A stretch of DNA of 64,000 nucleotides from Aquila chrysaetos chrysaetos (taxonomy: Eukaryota; Chordata; Aves; Accipitriformes; Accipitridae): positions 45,221,505 to 45,285,504 of the forward strand of contig NC_044009.1 of NCBI RefSeq assembly GCF_900496995.4, read 5' to 3'. Made by a program: the position numbers and the translations under genes. Of the stretch, positions 38,421-51,660 are shown one piece after another. Below the pieces are notes generated by a model. The model ran no database searches, had not been told where the DNA came from, and worked only from the letters and a program-made list of their open reading frames with translations. The stretch's first letter is position 1; each line of letters begins with the position of its first letter.

Positions 38421-40918
38421 CAGTTCAGTTGTGAAGTTCAAGCCACCATCTGGCTTCTGGGGACTGCCAGATCCTCCTGAGGAACATAAGGAAAGGAGAT
38501 ACTGAGAATATTAACATTTTTATTTTAATGTCAAAGCAAATTATGAATAGAACATTATGAGGCAGTTTACAGATAATGAAAGGGATTTCTGCAGGATATT
38601 GTGTAGCCTGTGAGACATGCTGTGCTAGAATATGAAAGATGAGTATCTCTGAAAGCTTCTCAGAGAAACTTTTTTTAATGCACATGCCTGTGTGTGTACA
38701 TAGGTACATATTTATCTAAAATAAATACAGTTAGTATATAAAGTAGCATGTGGACTTTTCACTTTCTTCTTGGTTATATTACCTGGTATTCGGGGTTATA
38801 CATGCAGCAGGTTCTGCATCTGCATCTGCATCTGGCAGATGGAGTCCTGGAATGAGAAAGTGGCTTAGCGCTCCAGTTGCAGAAGTCGAAGTAACCCCCT
38901 CAGAGGACCATGAGAGAAGGGCCAAAAAACTGTGGCATGCAGAAAGCATGGAGCTGGCAGGTCTTGTCCTGGCTACACAGCTCATAGAGCTGGCACAGAG
39001 GGGATCAGCACCACCAAGTTAGTATGTCCAGCAGGCAATGAGGTTTGAAGAGTGTAATCAGTACTGTACCATAGCTGACTGTTCTTTATTACTTAATATT
39101 TCCAAATAATGCTCCTGATTAGTCTAGCTAAGCTTTAATAGCAAAGTCAAAAGACAGATAGTAGAACTGCTATAAAAGTATGCTGATGACTCTTTGCTAA
39201 TAGAAGCATCACTTCACTATAAAACATTAAATCATACCCACAAGCACTTACTGTAATGCACTCTACAGAAAATTTCCCATAGCTGGATTTATTTTTTTCC
39301 TCCTTGTGAGTACTAGTGTTTTCTGCGAAATGGTAGGACACTCAGCAGCAAAAAAACAAAACTGCAGTTCATATGGAAAGTGAAACAAATCTGTTAAGTA
39401 ACTAACTCCATTGTGATCTCTTGCTATCCGTTTGTGTTCTTCCTGAGTCTGCATTAAGAATGACATTGAAAAAGATCAGTGCTGGTGCATTTTGGTTTAC
39501 TGAATTACAGTGGAATTTACATTTCAGGACCAAAAAGCATAGGATTTCTGTCAATATCAAGGTGCCAAGTCAATCACAGTTTTGCAAGGGAAGGAGTTGA
39601 AAGACTGAACTCCCTGGCCATGAGATCTCATGTTTCATTTTATTAGTCTTGCCAGATGCAGTTCTTCAGATGGCTGTGGACCCAGGCATCAGTCCAATAA
39701 AATGAAGGTGCAAGATTCCTCTTTAAGCAATATTATCTCACGTTGTTGTACCATAAACACAAGTTTGGCATATTACTCATCAAAATTCAGATAGATCAAT
39801 CTAAATTTCCATACTGCTTCCTCAATAGACCCTTTGTAGTTTCGTGCATTGACATCTAGATTATCCTGATGGATATTTTCAGTGTAGAAGTCTTGTACTC
39901 AAATTACAAAATTGAGCTTATAAAGCTAAAATTCAGCTAGATCCAGCAGGATTGCAGTGCTGATTGATATATTTCAAAACTTTCTTGCATTCAGATGTTT
40001 TCCAACCCTTCTGTACTTCTTCAGTACAGGAACAGTAGGAAAAGCCCAGTCTGTTTTCATAGTGTAATCTTCTGAATCTTTTTATCCTCATTTGGCCAGA
40101 TCTCAGTTCCAAACTTATGCAAAGCTTTTCACTGTTTCAGGGTGTAGCAGAAATCAAATTTCTAATGTGTAGAGGCAGTGTCTTAGCATGTTCTCAATCT
40201 TACCAATGGAATGGGAGTGAATAAAACCCTAAATTGCCTTTATCTGGTACCATCCTATACAGCACACATAATCCAGCAATATCATCATTCTAAGATGCAT
40301 CACAGTCCAGCTTTTATAAACACAGTTGGGTTGCAGGTGATCTTTTCCTGAATATCCATGATAACAGAAGTAATTACCATTGCAGAGCATCCTCCTTCTG
40401 TTGCTGTCTGCCTCCAGGCAGTTTAGAATGTAAATATAAAACAAGAGAATGCAGATGAATACAAATGCATAAGGTATGAGAAGATAAAAGTTCAGAAGGA
40501 AAGTACTTCTATTAGTCAACAAGTAAATACAGGAGCAGTCTAACAGTTTGATTCGGATGGAGGGAATTTTCAGACAACTTTCTGCAATTTTTATATAAAT
40601 AAGTCTTGGGGCTCCAAACTTTTCTGTGATGGAGGTATGATTTACTAGCTCCAGCAATACTACATATTAAAATTTCACAAGTCCTTCAGCCTGAACGAGT
40701 GCATACCTAGATAAAAGCATTACAAATCACTTGCTAAGCTATGTGGGAAGCTTTTCAGCATCCTGCTCATTCTGGATCGTTTTCATGCAGTTAATAGCCT
40801 GCCCTTGAGCATGCAGAAAGAACTCTGTGAATCCATATATAGATCAAGGCCTGGGAAGTACAGTAAAGTGCAAGGAACAAGAAAAAACAAAAGGAAGTAG
40901 AAGTTGCAGCGGAGAAGG

Positions 40919-41759
40919 TGTCAGGACCCAGACTGGACAGACCAGGGAGTCATGTTTAATTCGAAAGTCACTCGGGCTAAATTAAGGTGAAATGACACCA
41001 AACGATCAGTTAAAGATTTTATTCATGACAGAAGCAAGCTGAACTGGGGAGGCATGGTAGTAGGTGGCAGGGTTTTCTCACAACAGCAATTGGCATAAGA
41101 CTACTTCTGTAAACCGTGTAACCCAGGGTGACAATATACACCACTTCAGGGAATAAAGTTGAGTCAAGAGGTTCAGAGCAGACCCCCTTGCTTTCCAGAC
41201 TCCTCCTCAGAGAAGGGTCTAGGGGCGGCTGGATCTACGCTTAGTCTCACACTTGGTCAACGGTTTATACCTTGAAACAGATGAGGTGTAGGGATTGTGG
41301 AAAAGGAAAAGGAAAGTGAGAAGAAGACAGAGAGAGAAAGGAAGAGAGAAAGATTTCACTGGTCCTGGGTCCAGCGTTGGTTCAGTCAGCCGAGGGGTCC
41401 AGTCCTGGTGGGCTTGCACACCCGGGGCTTCAGTTGGTGTCCTTTTATCATCCTTGCCCCTCCTTCGGGCGGGCACCCGAACTCGTCAGGTTAATGAACA
41501 GTTTGTGAGCCTTTGGGCTTGGGGGTTGTTTGTGGAGTAACTTCTCCTTCCCTGCAGACAGGGCCATTGTTTGATCTTTGTATCAGAACAGCTTATCAGA
41601 AGAGGGAGCTGCACACCCTCCAGCATGCCCTCCCCCTCCTGTTGCTGATGTCTGAGCTGATGGGCTTTTCACCTTGGTTCCTTGCTGTGCAGGGTTTGTC
41701 TTTAAGCAGAACTTGCCCCACCACAATGTTTGAGACATTAACTCTTTCAGTCTCTCACA
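40919..41759 (-). mobile_element. Solo LTR with perfect 5-bp target duplication (841 bp)
   Basis: The plus strand runs from TGTCAGGACCC to CAGTCTCTCACA. GAAGG occurs immediately on both sides (40914-40918 and 41760-41764), a perfect target-site duplication. On the minus strand it begins TGTGAGAGACTGAAAG, has a TATA-like GATAAAAGG (near 41440-41450) and an AATAAA near 41014-41019, about 100 nt before its end, so the sense strand is minus. The exact duplication suggests it is younger than the neighbouring LTR. The family (ERV1- or ERVK-like) is not determined. Confidence 0.88.
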
Positions 41760-44700
41760 GAAGGGATTTTGGAAATGCCTATGATGGCTGAGAATCCAAT
41801 CTTGCCCTGGTCAGCATGTTGCCATTTAGGTCGGTATAAACTGAATTTAAAGGCAGGTTAATATCCAGTACATCACAATGAACATCCCTTAAGCCCAGGT
41901 ATAGCTGACAATGAAAGCTAGAGAAACAGCCAAGGAAAATCAGGTCTAGGTTACCCGTTAGACAATATTCACTTTAATGTAAGTATTTATAATAAAGTAC
42001 ATTGCTTGATCATTTAACCGTCATGTTCTGAGTGTTTCAATATAAGTACGTTTTACCAATAGTTGGTGGAATACTACAGAGAGCTAAGGAAGAAAACGTT
42101 TTATCTACCCTGATATAAGTTGTATGTAGATTTCTTCCAGGAAGGGCCACAAGCAAAATTATAGTGTTATTGGTTGATTTTTGCATAGCTATAGCAACAG
42201 CCATATGGGAGGCATGTAATTTCATGGAGCTGCACATGGTGAAGTCATGGCAAATTACCAGGATCTCATTTGATGTGGCTACTCTCCAAGAGTTCTGACT
42301 TAGAGCAACTAAAACAATTAACTTCCAAAATATAATTAGTCCAACCATATTTATTTTTTTAAATAACAAATTAAAAAAACCCAATTATGATTCTTTGTAC
42401 ACTAAAACAAGTTATGTAAGGAGAGAGAGAAACTTATAAACTGGGGCTTGTTTATATCCTTGGACTATTACGATGATATCACCACCATTGCCCATTATAT
42501 TTGCTAGGAATAATAGCAAAATGTGTGTCAAAAGATAAATCTAGAGAATATAAAGGAAGAGTTTGACTAAAAATGTGATGACTTAAATAGGAACTTGATG
42601 TTCTGGGCAGAGACAAAATCTGCAAAAGTCATGCTGTTCAGAGAAGCACTGCATTCCTATTTACAGCTTGCTTTTCCATTTAAAATTGTTTATGTTGCTA
42701 TTCTGTGCTTTCTCATAACAAATACATCTTGTTCCTTTATAAAGCTTCTGTAGTGAATTAGCAGGACGATGGCAGCAGGATTCCTACAACAGCAAAGCAG
42801 GATACAAACCTCTGCCTTTGTGTTGTATCTATACTGCACAGGCTCCACACGGTCACACCTGGGAGCCAAGTAACAGTAATACATAGCTTGGCCGTGATCA
42901 GAAAATCTGTGCTTTCCTGTGTAATTGAAACAGTATTATGTGTTCACAGTTGTACCTATTTACTTCCTTGGCTGGAACAAATGTGTATTGCTACCTTTTT
43001 TGTATGACTTATTGTATACTTCAACAGAACTGAGAACCTAAATCAATCGCAGCTGTAAGTATCTGACCTGCCTTAGCAGTTGTACTTTAGGCATCAACTT
43101 TCATGTTCACCATGTCATGCACCATTAATTTGAGTAAAACCCAAGATAACTTGCAAACATATGTAAAACCACCATTTTTAATTTAGTGATCTTTTATTTT
43201 TTATTCAAAGATGTCATCCATGTGCTAAATCAAATCAGTATGTCACTAGTTTGCAGTTTAGCAGCCATTGCAGGTATCTGTAACCGGTGAGGCTTCCAGC
43301 AGAGCGATGAAGCTCACTGGGGTAAAACCAAGCCTTAAAAAAGTGGCAAGTATAAGAGCAAGAAAAGTGCCAGATCATCAACACTTAGAAAAGAGGATCA
43401 AGATGACCCTAAGTGGGTCATTTCACAAAAGTAGTAGCATGAAGAGTCATAGAGCATGCAACAGCACCATGGATTTTTGAGCTATTCAAACATTTGAAAC
43501 TGCAAGCAATGAATGTATGACAGGTAAACAAATCAGTTTCTGTTCTGAGACACTTGTTCAGTCTTTAACAGATGTTAACTAACCTTTGAGAGGGTTTTGC
43601 TGCTAATATTTGACCTCTCACTCTAAATGGCTTGTCATAAGAGGATTGTTTAGAAACACGTGTATTATACCTGTTGGGGTTTTTCCTTGTTTTGTGACTT
43701 TTGAAAAAAATACATTTTCTTCCATTGATCCAAACTGTTGATTCCTCGGATTAGCTTTTAGAAGACAATGTTAAAGGCTACTATATCACAACTACGGTCA
43801 TTGTGCCATATTACTCTTATTGTACTTCAAGATAATGTAGGAAGGAGAGGAGAACTAGGAGGAGAAATTGGAACTCGCATAGACAGATGTCCTTCTCTGG
43901 AAGCAGCAGTGTGCTGCTTGAAAATGGTACCAGCCTTTCCAATCAGCTGGATATTATAGCATCCACAGTTCTATTGGCAGAAGCATGAATAAGCACTCCC
44001 TAATTGTCTCCAGACAAAATGAGACATAACTAAAAATATCCTCTCTGATGGGTTAAATAATTTGGCTGCCTTCTTTCTAGCAGGATGAGGAATGTTCTCT
44101 CTAGCCGAATAAGGAACATGCTTTCTCCAGCAGTGCTGGGGGACAGCAATGAACAGCTTGTGCAGTATCTTTTTCAATTATCACAGCTATCTGGAGCTCA
44201 AGTTACTTGTTAAAATGCATGAATTAATAGAAACAATGAAAAATAATAGTCAAATTAGTCAACAGTGGAAAAAAATACTGTGTTCCTTAATAGATAAATA
44301 AATAAATAAATATCTTCCTAGTGACAATGCTGCATGCATAAAATATGGAAACAATTTCAAAACACTATTTCTGAATGCTGGGTACCTCCACACTAGATTT
44401 ATTCAGGCTGTTTGATAATATATAGAGAAAGAAACTGTTAACTAATTTCTGTAAAGTTGGGGTTTCTTGCTTGTCCTGCTGAAAGACTGTAGGAAATTTT
44501 CCTGAAATAATACCTTAATGGATCATCAAAAAGTATAAAAGCTGATTTGCAATTCTACAGTGCTGTGTCAGCCACTGTAAGGGTTATATGCATGTCTTTG
44601 AAGAAGACTACAGTCAATTTGTAAGAATGTGCTCCTCACATATCTAGTATCAGAAATACATCAAAACTAACAGAAACATTTTATCCAAGTATTTCACTCA

Positions 44701-47700
44701 CTCTGCCTCTTTGAAAAACTACTAAAAGCAAACACTGTGGCAAACAATGCTAATGAATACGTAAATCAGGCAAAATCTTATAGACAAACAGATTACATGA
44801 ATTATGTTAGCCCTTATTGTAAGAATAGGGGCATTTAAATACCTATTTGGAGCACTACATGCCTTTTCAAGTTGGGGTCCCATCCTAACAAGACAACCAA
44901 CTTGACCTTTAAGGACAACATATTTTGAAACCTTACTATCTGAAAACAATGCACTGGCAAAGCCCCAAATCAGTAGCTCTGCCAGTGCAATTTTTCATCT
45001 GATAAACTTTCATTTTTGGTGCAGTTTAAGAGCATCTGCATTGGAAAGACTTGTTAACATTGTAACAAGGTACTTGTTAACATTACAAGACGTAAAAACC
45101 AGAAACTTTCCCTCCTGTATTTCCCTGCAGAATAACTTCCAGTTTAATCCAGTTGCATGCTCTATGTGTAGAACCTATATATACACAGTACGTTTCTCAT
45201 CATATGGGACATTTGTTCCTTTGATTTAGGCCCTTCTTATGAGTATACCTGACTTATCTTGAATATTACGCATGCCCAGCAAGGGATCAGTTAACTATTA
45301 CCATATTGGGCAATACTGCAATTAACTTTGAATAGTACCTTATGTTGCAATGAGCCTTAGTGAATCATTGGGATTATTCATACAGGAATGTGCAAAAAGC
45401 ACAAATATCAAAATCTGTTCTGTGTTCTCCTGAACATACAGGGTCAGATTACATGCAGTTCCAACTGTTCAGCCTTGTGCTGGGAAAACTGCCTGACTTG
45501 ACCTTTAGAAAGTTGCTTTTATGGGAATATTCAGTGTAAGTAAAAATTACATTTGACTCTATGTTAAGGCCTATTTGTTTTTTTGGATTGCATCTCCTGA
45601 CAGAACAGGTACTTGTGCTCACACATGCATTTCTGCTAGCTACAGCATTCAAATGACTCTCTACTTGTCAACACACATGAAGGTTATGCATGTGGTCCCC
45701 TCCTGCATATGGTTTTTCTCAGTGGCATGGTAATTTTGTAATTTGGAACACTTCTGAAGGTTTACTTTCCATTTACTTTTTGTTTTGCTTGGATAAGCTT
45801 CCAAATGGTTTTTAAAATCGTCTTTTTTTAACAAATTATGATCATAGTTAATCTACTGAAAATAATTTAGTGATAGCAATTTAGTAATTTTCAGTCTGGG
45901 AAATCCCATTGCCAATTAAGATTCCTGTTTTCTTTACTATTATAAATCAGCAAAGTAAAAAGACTGAAATAGGTGATGACAAGTTTCCCAAATGAGTTGT
46001 TTTTACTAATCTGTAATCTTATTACTAGCTAAAATTTGCAAGTAATGTTCAGTAGGAAGCAGAAAAACCTCTCGATTCTAGTTCATTTTCTACAGCTATT
46101 AAAAGTAGTAGTTGATAAAAAGCTACACGGCAAAAATATTTGTGGTTTTTGCTTCTAATACATCTGCAGCATAACATTTTTTCCTGTAAGTACTGGTAGT
46201 TTTCATAGTAATCAGCATAAATTTTATTCAAAATAGTACAGTTTTAAGCATTCAAGTTTCTTAGAGCCTTGTCATAAGGTAAAACAGTGAAGAAAACAGC
46301 CGTGTAACAGCTCAGCAAGGGTCAAAAATACAAAATGTTTGTAAATACACAAAAGAGGACTGAGAACAAAACAGAAATTGTAACTATCACAGTTGAAGTC
46401 ATAATATACCCAAATTTCGATGTTTTCATTTCAGCATCTCAAGAATTGGATTGGGAGCAGGGGAAAGCAGTGAAGATAGTTGAGCAATAGAACTGTCCCT
46501 TCCATCACAAACGGCTTCCTGCAAAGTGGGACTTGGGGTGCAAGGACCCTCCAAGGGCAGTTGAAGACAACTGTAAGACACATGAAAACTCAAATGGTGC
46601 AAAGAAGGTGAAGTGGAATAACTATTACAAGTTATGTGATAAGATTATTAACCAGTGGGCAAAGCATTTTCTTTTACACCACAAGACTCTACCTAAATAA
46701 ACCCTTAACAGCTAATGTTTTACAGTACAACTGGGTTCACAGGTGGGATTAGACAAGTTCATAGGTCCATCAAGAGCTATTCAATATATTGGCTGAATTA
46801 CAGACTTCCAGATAAGGATCCTGTAAACCATTTATTTCTAAAAACTACAAGGATGAACCATGGAAACAACTACCCTGTAAGTGCCTTGTTTCCAGTACCC
46901 TTTTCCCAGGCATCCATTGCGAGTCATCGTGGAGACACGGTTCTGAGCTACATGAACTTTTGGTCTAACCTAACAGAACAGGGGAAAACTGTGCTGTCAT
47001 GCATCCTATGCAAAGTCTAGTCCTGAACAGTTAGACTACCTCCTTCCCCTAAGGAGGACAGAAGTTGATCAAAACTGAGTTTGTCAGTTTAAATTTTAAT
47101 AGTTTCTTCTGCTGCTTTGTCTTGTTCATCAACATAAGTCTCTTGTTCATCAAAGAACTGATCCAAATCCTTCCGAAGGAAGCATTTCTCTAAAATAAGT
47201 AGATTCAATTCCTTTGTAGAGATCTATTATGGGATCTACAGAGTATTAAATTTCCTTCTTGGGATCTGATCTATTTATCCAAATCAGCTATTATGTCTTC
47301 CTAAGTAGAACATACATGAGGAGAAACTAAATTCAGATTTTCTTTATAAGTGCAATTTAGCAGGTGTGTAAAATAAAATTCAGGATGTTTTCTCTTATGA
47401 AAATATTACAGTGCTGCTGGGAAGTAGATATAATTTTGCTTTGCCTATAGAAGTGCTATTCATGTAACTAAAATATTCACAGCAAGAAAGATAAATATAC
47501 AATATGTGTATATTTGCAAGATACATATAGTTTTATTACACATGATTACTGAAACTCTAATTCCTAAAAAAGGAACAGTAAAAAAAAGGGGAAAAGAAAT
47601 CATTCTTGTAATAGTTTCTTTCAGAGAAGACACAAGATCATAATGTGAACTTTTACAATAGGAAGTAAATTACTTAGTCAAGAGCTAAAAATACAGGAGT

Positions 47701-50214
47701 CCTGTGATATTTCTAAGTGTGAAAAGTACAAACTTCTGGGCTTCTGACAATGTTGACCCATTTTTCTTCAAATGCCTCAGGAACCACTGCATAAGTGCCT
47801 CATCCTGTGACAAAGAGAAGCCTGGCACTCCACCTCAAGAACTGCAGTTTTCTCCCGTTTGCCTGCCTCAGTCAAAATGTTTAAAATCAAAGCATTAACA
47901 AGTTGGATTTAGCTGTGTGACCGCACTGAGATGCAAGCTGCACAGCCTTATAAAAAATAAACAAGAAAACTCACATGCAAGAGAGGACTTGTGGAGCTAC
48001 ACTCAGAAAGATGGTTTTAATTCACAGTTGGGATTTCATGTGCTTTCCACTGTCAAAGGAGACTGAAGGGAAAAAAAAAAAAAGATATAAAATCTGTGCA
48101 TCTCCAGGTATTTTGCCATCCCTAGCACCAGCTACTGCCACTCACTGTGGGACAGCACTTGGCAGGGGAAGCAAACCAAGCTGAGCTTTATTATGCTAGG
48201 TCTCAGAGGTGAATTCTCCTTTTCCAGAGCTTTTCTATCACTGTGTGATCAGGTAAGACAGAAGAGGCTGAGAATCTGCACCTTCCCTGTTGCCTTATTT
48301 ATTCTCCCTGTTCACAAGAACACATGCAGCTTTTTTATAAATATAAAACATTCACTCCATTTTAATATAAATTATGCATAATTATTTTCAAGATATTAGT
48401 TAGTAAAAGCACTATTAGCTATAAAAAAGTATTATGTTTAGTTTCTCTGTCAGAGTACTGTAGTCGTAACTCTTTGGTTGTCTTCTCATGTTTTGCTGCT
48501 TATTAACTAACTGACCTTGGATAAGCCATGTAAGTTTACTGAATCTCAGTATAAATACCTAGATGTGCAAGACCTAAGAAAATTAAATGCTGTGAGATTT
48601 ATACATATTTTTGTAATTATATTTTATATAATTTTCAGCTCCTCCAAATTCCACAGAAAGCACCATTTCAAGAGGACTGCTATTTTCCGGCAGTTTTGTC
48701 TAAGAAATTAATTTTACCTAAAATCTCTTTCCAAAGTTGTAAAGTAAAAATTTAAAAAAAGTAAAGTATAAAATATGTATTGCATATTTTGGCAATTTTG
48801 GCTTCAAGGCAGAAGACAGTGAGGACAGAAGCACAACAAATCAATACAGTATCATTTATAATATATACTCAGAATACATCCAAAAAAGACAGCTTGAACC
48901 AAGACCATAATTCACCACATTTCCTTGTGTCGTTTAGACTATAAATGCTTCAGGGTAGGGATTGTATCTTACTACTTCTAACAACCAGTTTAATGAGGCA
49001 TCAAGCTTGTTGGAAGTCTTTTAGCGCTACTATATGCAAATAAAAATACAGCTATATTAAGAAATGAAGGCTCACAAAAAAACCCAAACCAGTTTCAGAC
49101 TAAAAGTTCTTAAAAGGTTTTTCTTTTCAAGAAGTAACTTTTATTTATATACAGGAAATAATTCAAGTCCAACAGTAACATTCATCCAGACATATGATGA
49201 TAAGACATAACATTTTTATATGAGAGATAATGGATCTCTTCAATCACTAACTTGTAGGAAGGGTTAAATATCGTGTTTTATTTCAACAGTTTGCAAGTGT
49301 GAATAGCACAATTTCACAGCTATATCGTATGTATCACCTAATTACAATTAAATATCATTTACCGTTCCACTCATCTGTATAGATCGCTTACTATTATTTC
49401 CTACCAGTTTTTACTCTAAAATTCCCAAAATATGTTAAGAGTTGAATTTCGCAAAAAGATGCATTTACTGAATAATCTGCAACACATTACATAGACCATT
49501 GGTTATCTTTAGGTTGGTATTATGAGCTCAATTCATAAATACTAATCAACATAGACTACAAGGAGGTAAAGTGGACTACAAAACCAACACAAACAAGACC
49601 AGAACCTGATTTTGTCATTTCATCTAAGCCTATGCTAGTTTATTTTACCCACTATTTTTTTGTAGATTTTAACTTTGCCTAATATTTCCTTTTACAGCTT
49701 GGTTAGCCAATAACTTATGCATCTCAAAATTAAATTTAAGGTAACTGTGCTTTAATGTAGCTTATACGTCTATACAGTTTCACTTTTTTTTACGCTATTA
49801 AAAGTGTGTTGAAAGCGAAGCAGACATCTATTTTAAGAATTTAATTAGTTGCCACTAATTCCCGGTCCTGTGAGATTTTGTATCACAGAGCGTAAAGATT
49901 ACGGTAACTGTGAAACCAAGATTCCACCGTCTCTGCATTTTAGGACATTTCTCAAGGGTCTTGCTCGCTTTGGTTTTTACTCCTTCCTTCTTTTTGACGG
50001 ACTAGTTTCAAGCTCCATCCCACTTCTCCATCTCCAGTTCTTCAGTTCGGGCTCCCTTCCTCTGCCTTCTCTGTTCCTCCATCTTTTGGTTTCTTTTTTT
50101 TTACCTGCTTACCTCGCGGCTTTGAAAAAGACTGTACAAATGCTAGGTAACGGCTCGTCTGTCCGAAGGCAGCTCTCCTCCGTCAGACCTATTCTACCCG
50201 TTCTCTCGTTAAAG

Positions 50215-51660
50215 ACGGCCAACCCGGACAGCACAGCCGGTGCTGCTGCGGCAGCGGACGGCAGCCAGCACCGCTCCCCGCAGCCGAGGCGGAACTCCCC
50301 AGCCGCAGGGCGATGACCCGTGCTTCTGACGATACGAGCAAAACCCCGCGTTCACCACCCTTTACGCTCAGCCCGCTGGCGCCTTCTCGCCCTTCTAAGA
50401 AGCAGCGGCTCCGCGTTCCTCACTCCCGCCGCTCAGGAGAGCGCCCGGCGGCCCCGCCGCCTCCCAGCCGGCTCCGGGCAGGACCCCGCGGCCGCCTCTG
50501 CCGGGCGGGGCCCTCCGCTGCCACCCCTCCGGAGCCGAGCCCGGCACCGGCGCGGCCGCGGGGCGAACGCTCAGGCTTTCCAAGTCAGCCCTGAAGGAAA
50601 GCTGCGTCCCGCGGCCCTGCCTGCTGCCCGTCCCCCAGGGGCCGGCGGCCGGCTACACCGCAGCGCGGGCACCGGCACCTCAGGCCTTTGCGCGCCGAAA
50701 CCTTTCGGCTCCGTGTCTGAACGGGCAGAAGGGATGGGGAGGGGGAGGCGCCCCCCGCCCCCCCCAAAAAAAACCCCAAAAAAACCGCTCTCCGGTGCCA
50801 GGCCGCCGAGCGGGAACACCCGCCGCCCTCCCGCCCGCGCCCGCTGAGGGACGGGGGGCGGCCGGCAGGGGTGGCGAGCGGCTGGCCGAGCGGCTCGATG
50901 GGGCCGACCTGCGGGCGGGGCGGGGCCGGCGCTCGCTCGCGGCCTCGGGGATGGATTCTCGGCGCAGCAGCCGCCGCCGCTCGCGCACGCCACCATCTTA
51001 GAGGGCGGGCGGGGAGGGAGGGGAGGGAAGCGAAGCGAAGCGGGCGGTGCCGCCGCCGGACGGAGCTCCGGGCCCCTTCGCGGCCTCAGGTACCGCCGCC
51101 GTCGCGGGGACGGGGCTGCGGCGAGCCGCAAGCGGCTGTGCGCGGCGGGCCGCGGGTTTCGCCGGCTGCTGCCCCCTCAGCCCCGCCGCGCCTGTCAGCT
51201 GTCGCCGGGGGTGTCGCGGGCAGGAGGCCTTGCCCGCCCCGTCCCCGGCCCGCAGGGCTGAGGCGGGGGGGGGGGGACGAGACCGGGCCCCGCCTCGCCT
51301 CGGGCGGGGAACTTTGCCCCCTCACGTCGCGCGTGGGCGGGTGGGCCGCGCCTGCCCGTGGCGGGCCGGGGAGTGCCGCGGCCGTGCGCCCGTGTGTGTG
51401 ACCCGTCTCCCGCCGGCCCTTGCCGGCGTCCGGCGGTGGTCGGAGGCAGCGTGTGTCGTCCCCTCCGCTCCGTCTGCCGGACCTCGGCCCCGTCCCACGC
51501 ACGTTTGTGCCAGCGGTGTCGGAGAGAGCGCTTTCCTCTCCACGCCTGTCAGCCGAGGGTGCCCGCCCTGCCCGCGGAAGGAGGGGATGTGTGTGTGTGG
51601 AGGGATTCCGCTTTCCCGGGAGCGAGCTGGCAGGTGACGAGTTCTCTGTCGTGTCCCGCC
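50215..51660. promoter_or_regulatory. CpG island and promoter region of SLC35F5
   Basis: About 1.4 kb of dense CpG with GGGCGGG boxes. A YY1-like site on the minus strand (CCATCTTA, 50993-51000; complement TAAGATGG) lies just ahead of a purine-rich GCGAAGCGAAGCG stretch and a good splice donor (CTCAG|GTACC at 51089/51090). Long open frames across the island are a by-product of base composition. No TATA box is seen. Confidence 0.85.
50990..51089 (+). other. SLC35F5: Probable untranslated first exon of SLC35F5 (start approximate)
   Basis: The 3' edge is set by the donor CCTCAG|GTACCG at 51089. The 5' edge is only a guess from the YY1-like motif. In the frame that would join the conserved SLC35F5 frame there is no ATG between 50848 and 51089, so this exon is most likely untranslated. 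Transcript data are needed for the true start. Confidence 0.45.

Larger units (their letters stand above)
35641..50214. other. Intergenic region between divergent ACTR3 and SLC35F5
   Basis: About 14.6 kb with no supportable gene. It contains two solo LTRs (36952-38036 and 40919-41759) and an older repeat-like sequence broken by the first LTR. The remainder (about 38.4-40.9 kb and 41.8-50.2 kb) is plain AT-rich DNA with simple repeats such as (TAAA)n near 44287-44311. Open frames here are short, mostly non-ATG, and show no recognised domain. Confidence 0.8.

Noticed and set aside
40229-40657. A 142-codon hydrophobic minus-strand frame between the genes
   Set aside because: It starts at a TTG, has no recognised family, no splice or polyadenylation context that I can support, and is plausible by chance in AT-rich DNA.
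41219-41791. Frames of about 80-90 codons at 41.2-41.8 kb
   Set aside because: They lie inside the 841-bp solo LTR. LTRs of this kind are noncoding, and no retroviral gene sequence adjoins.
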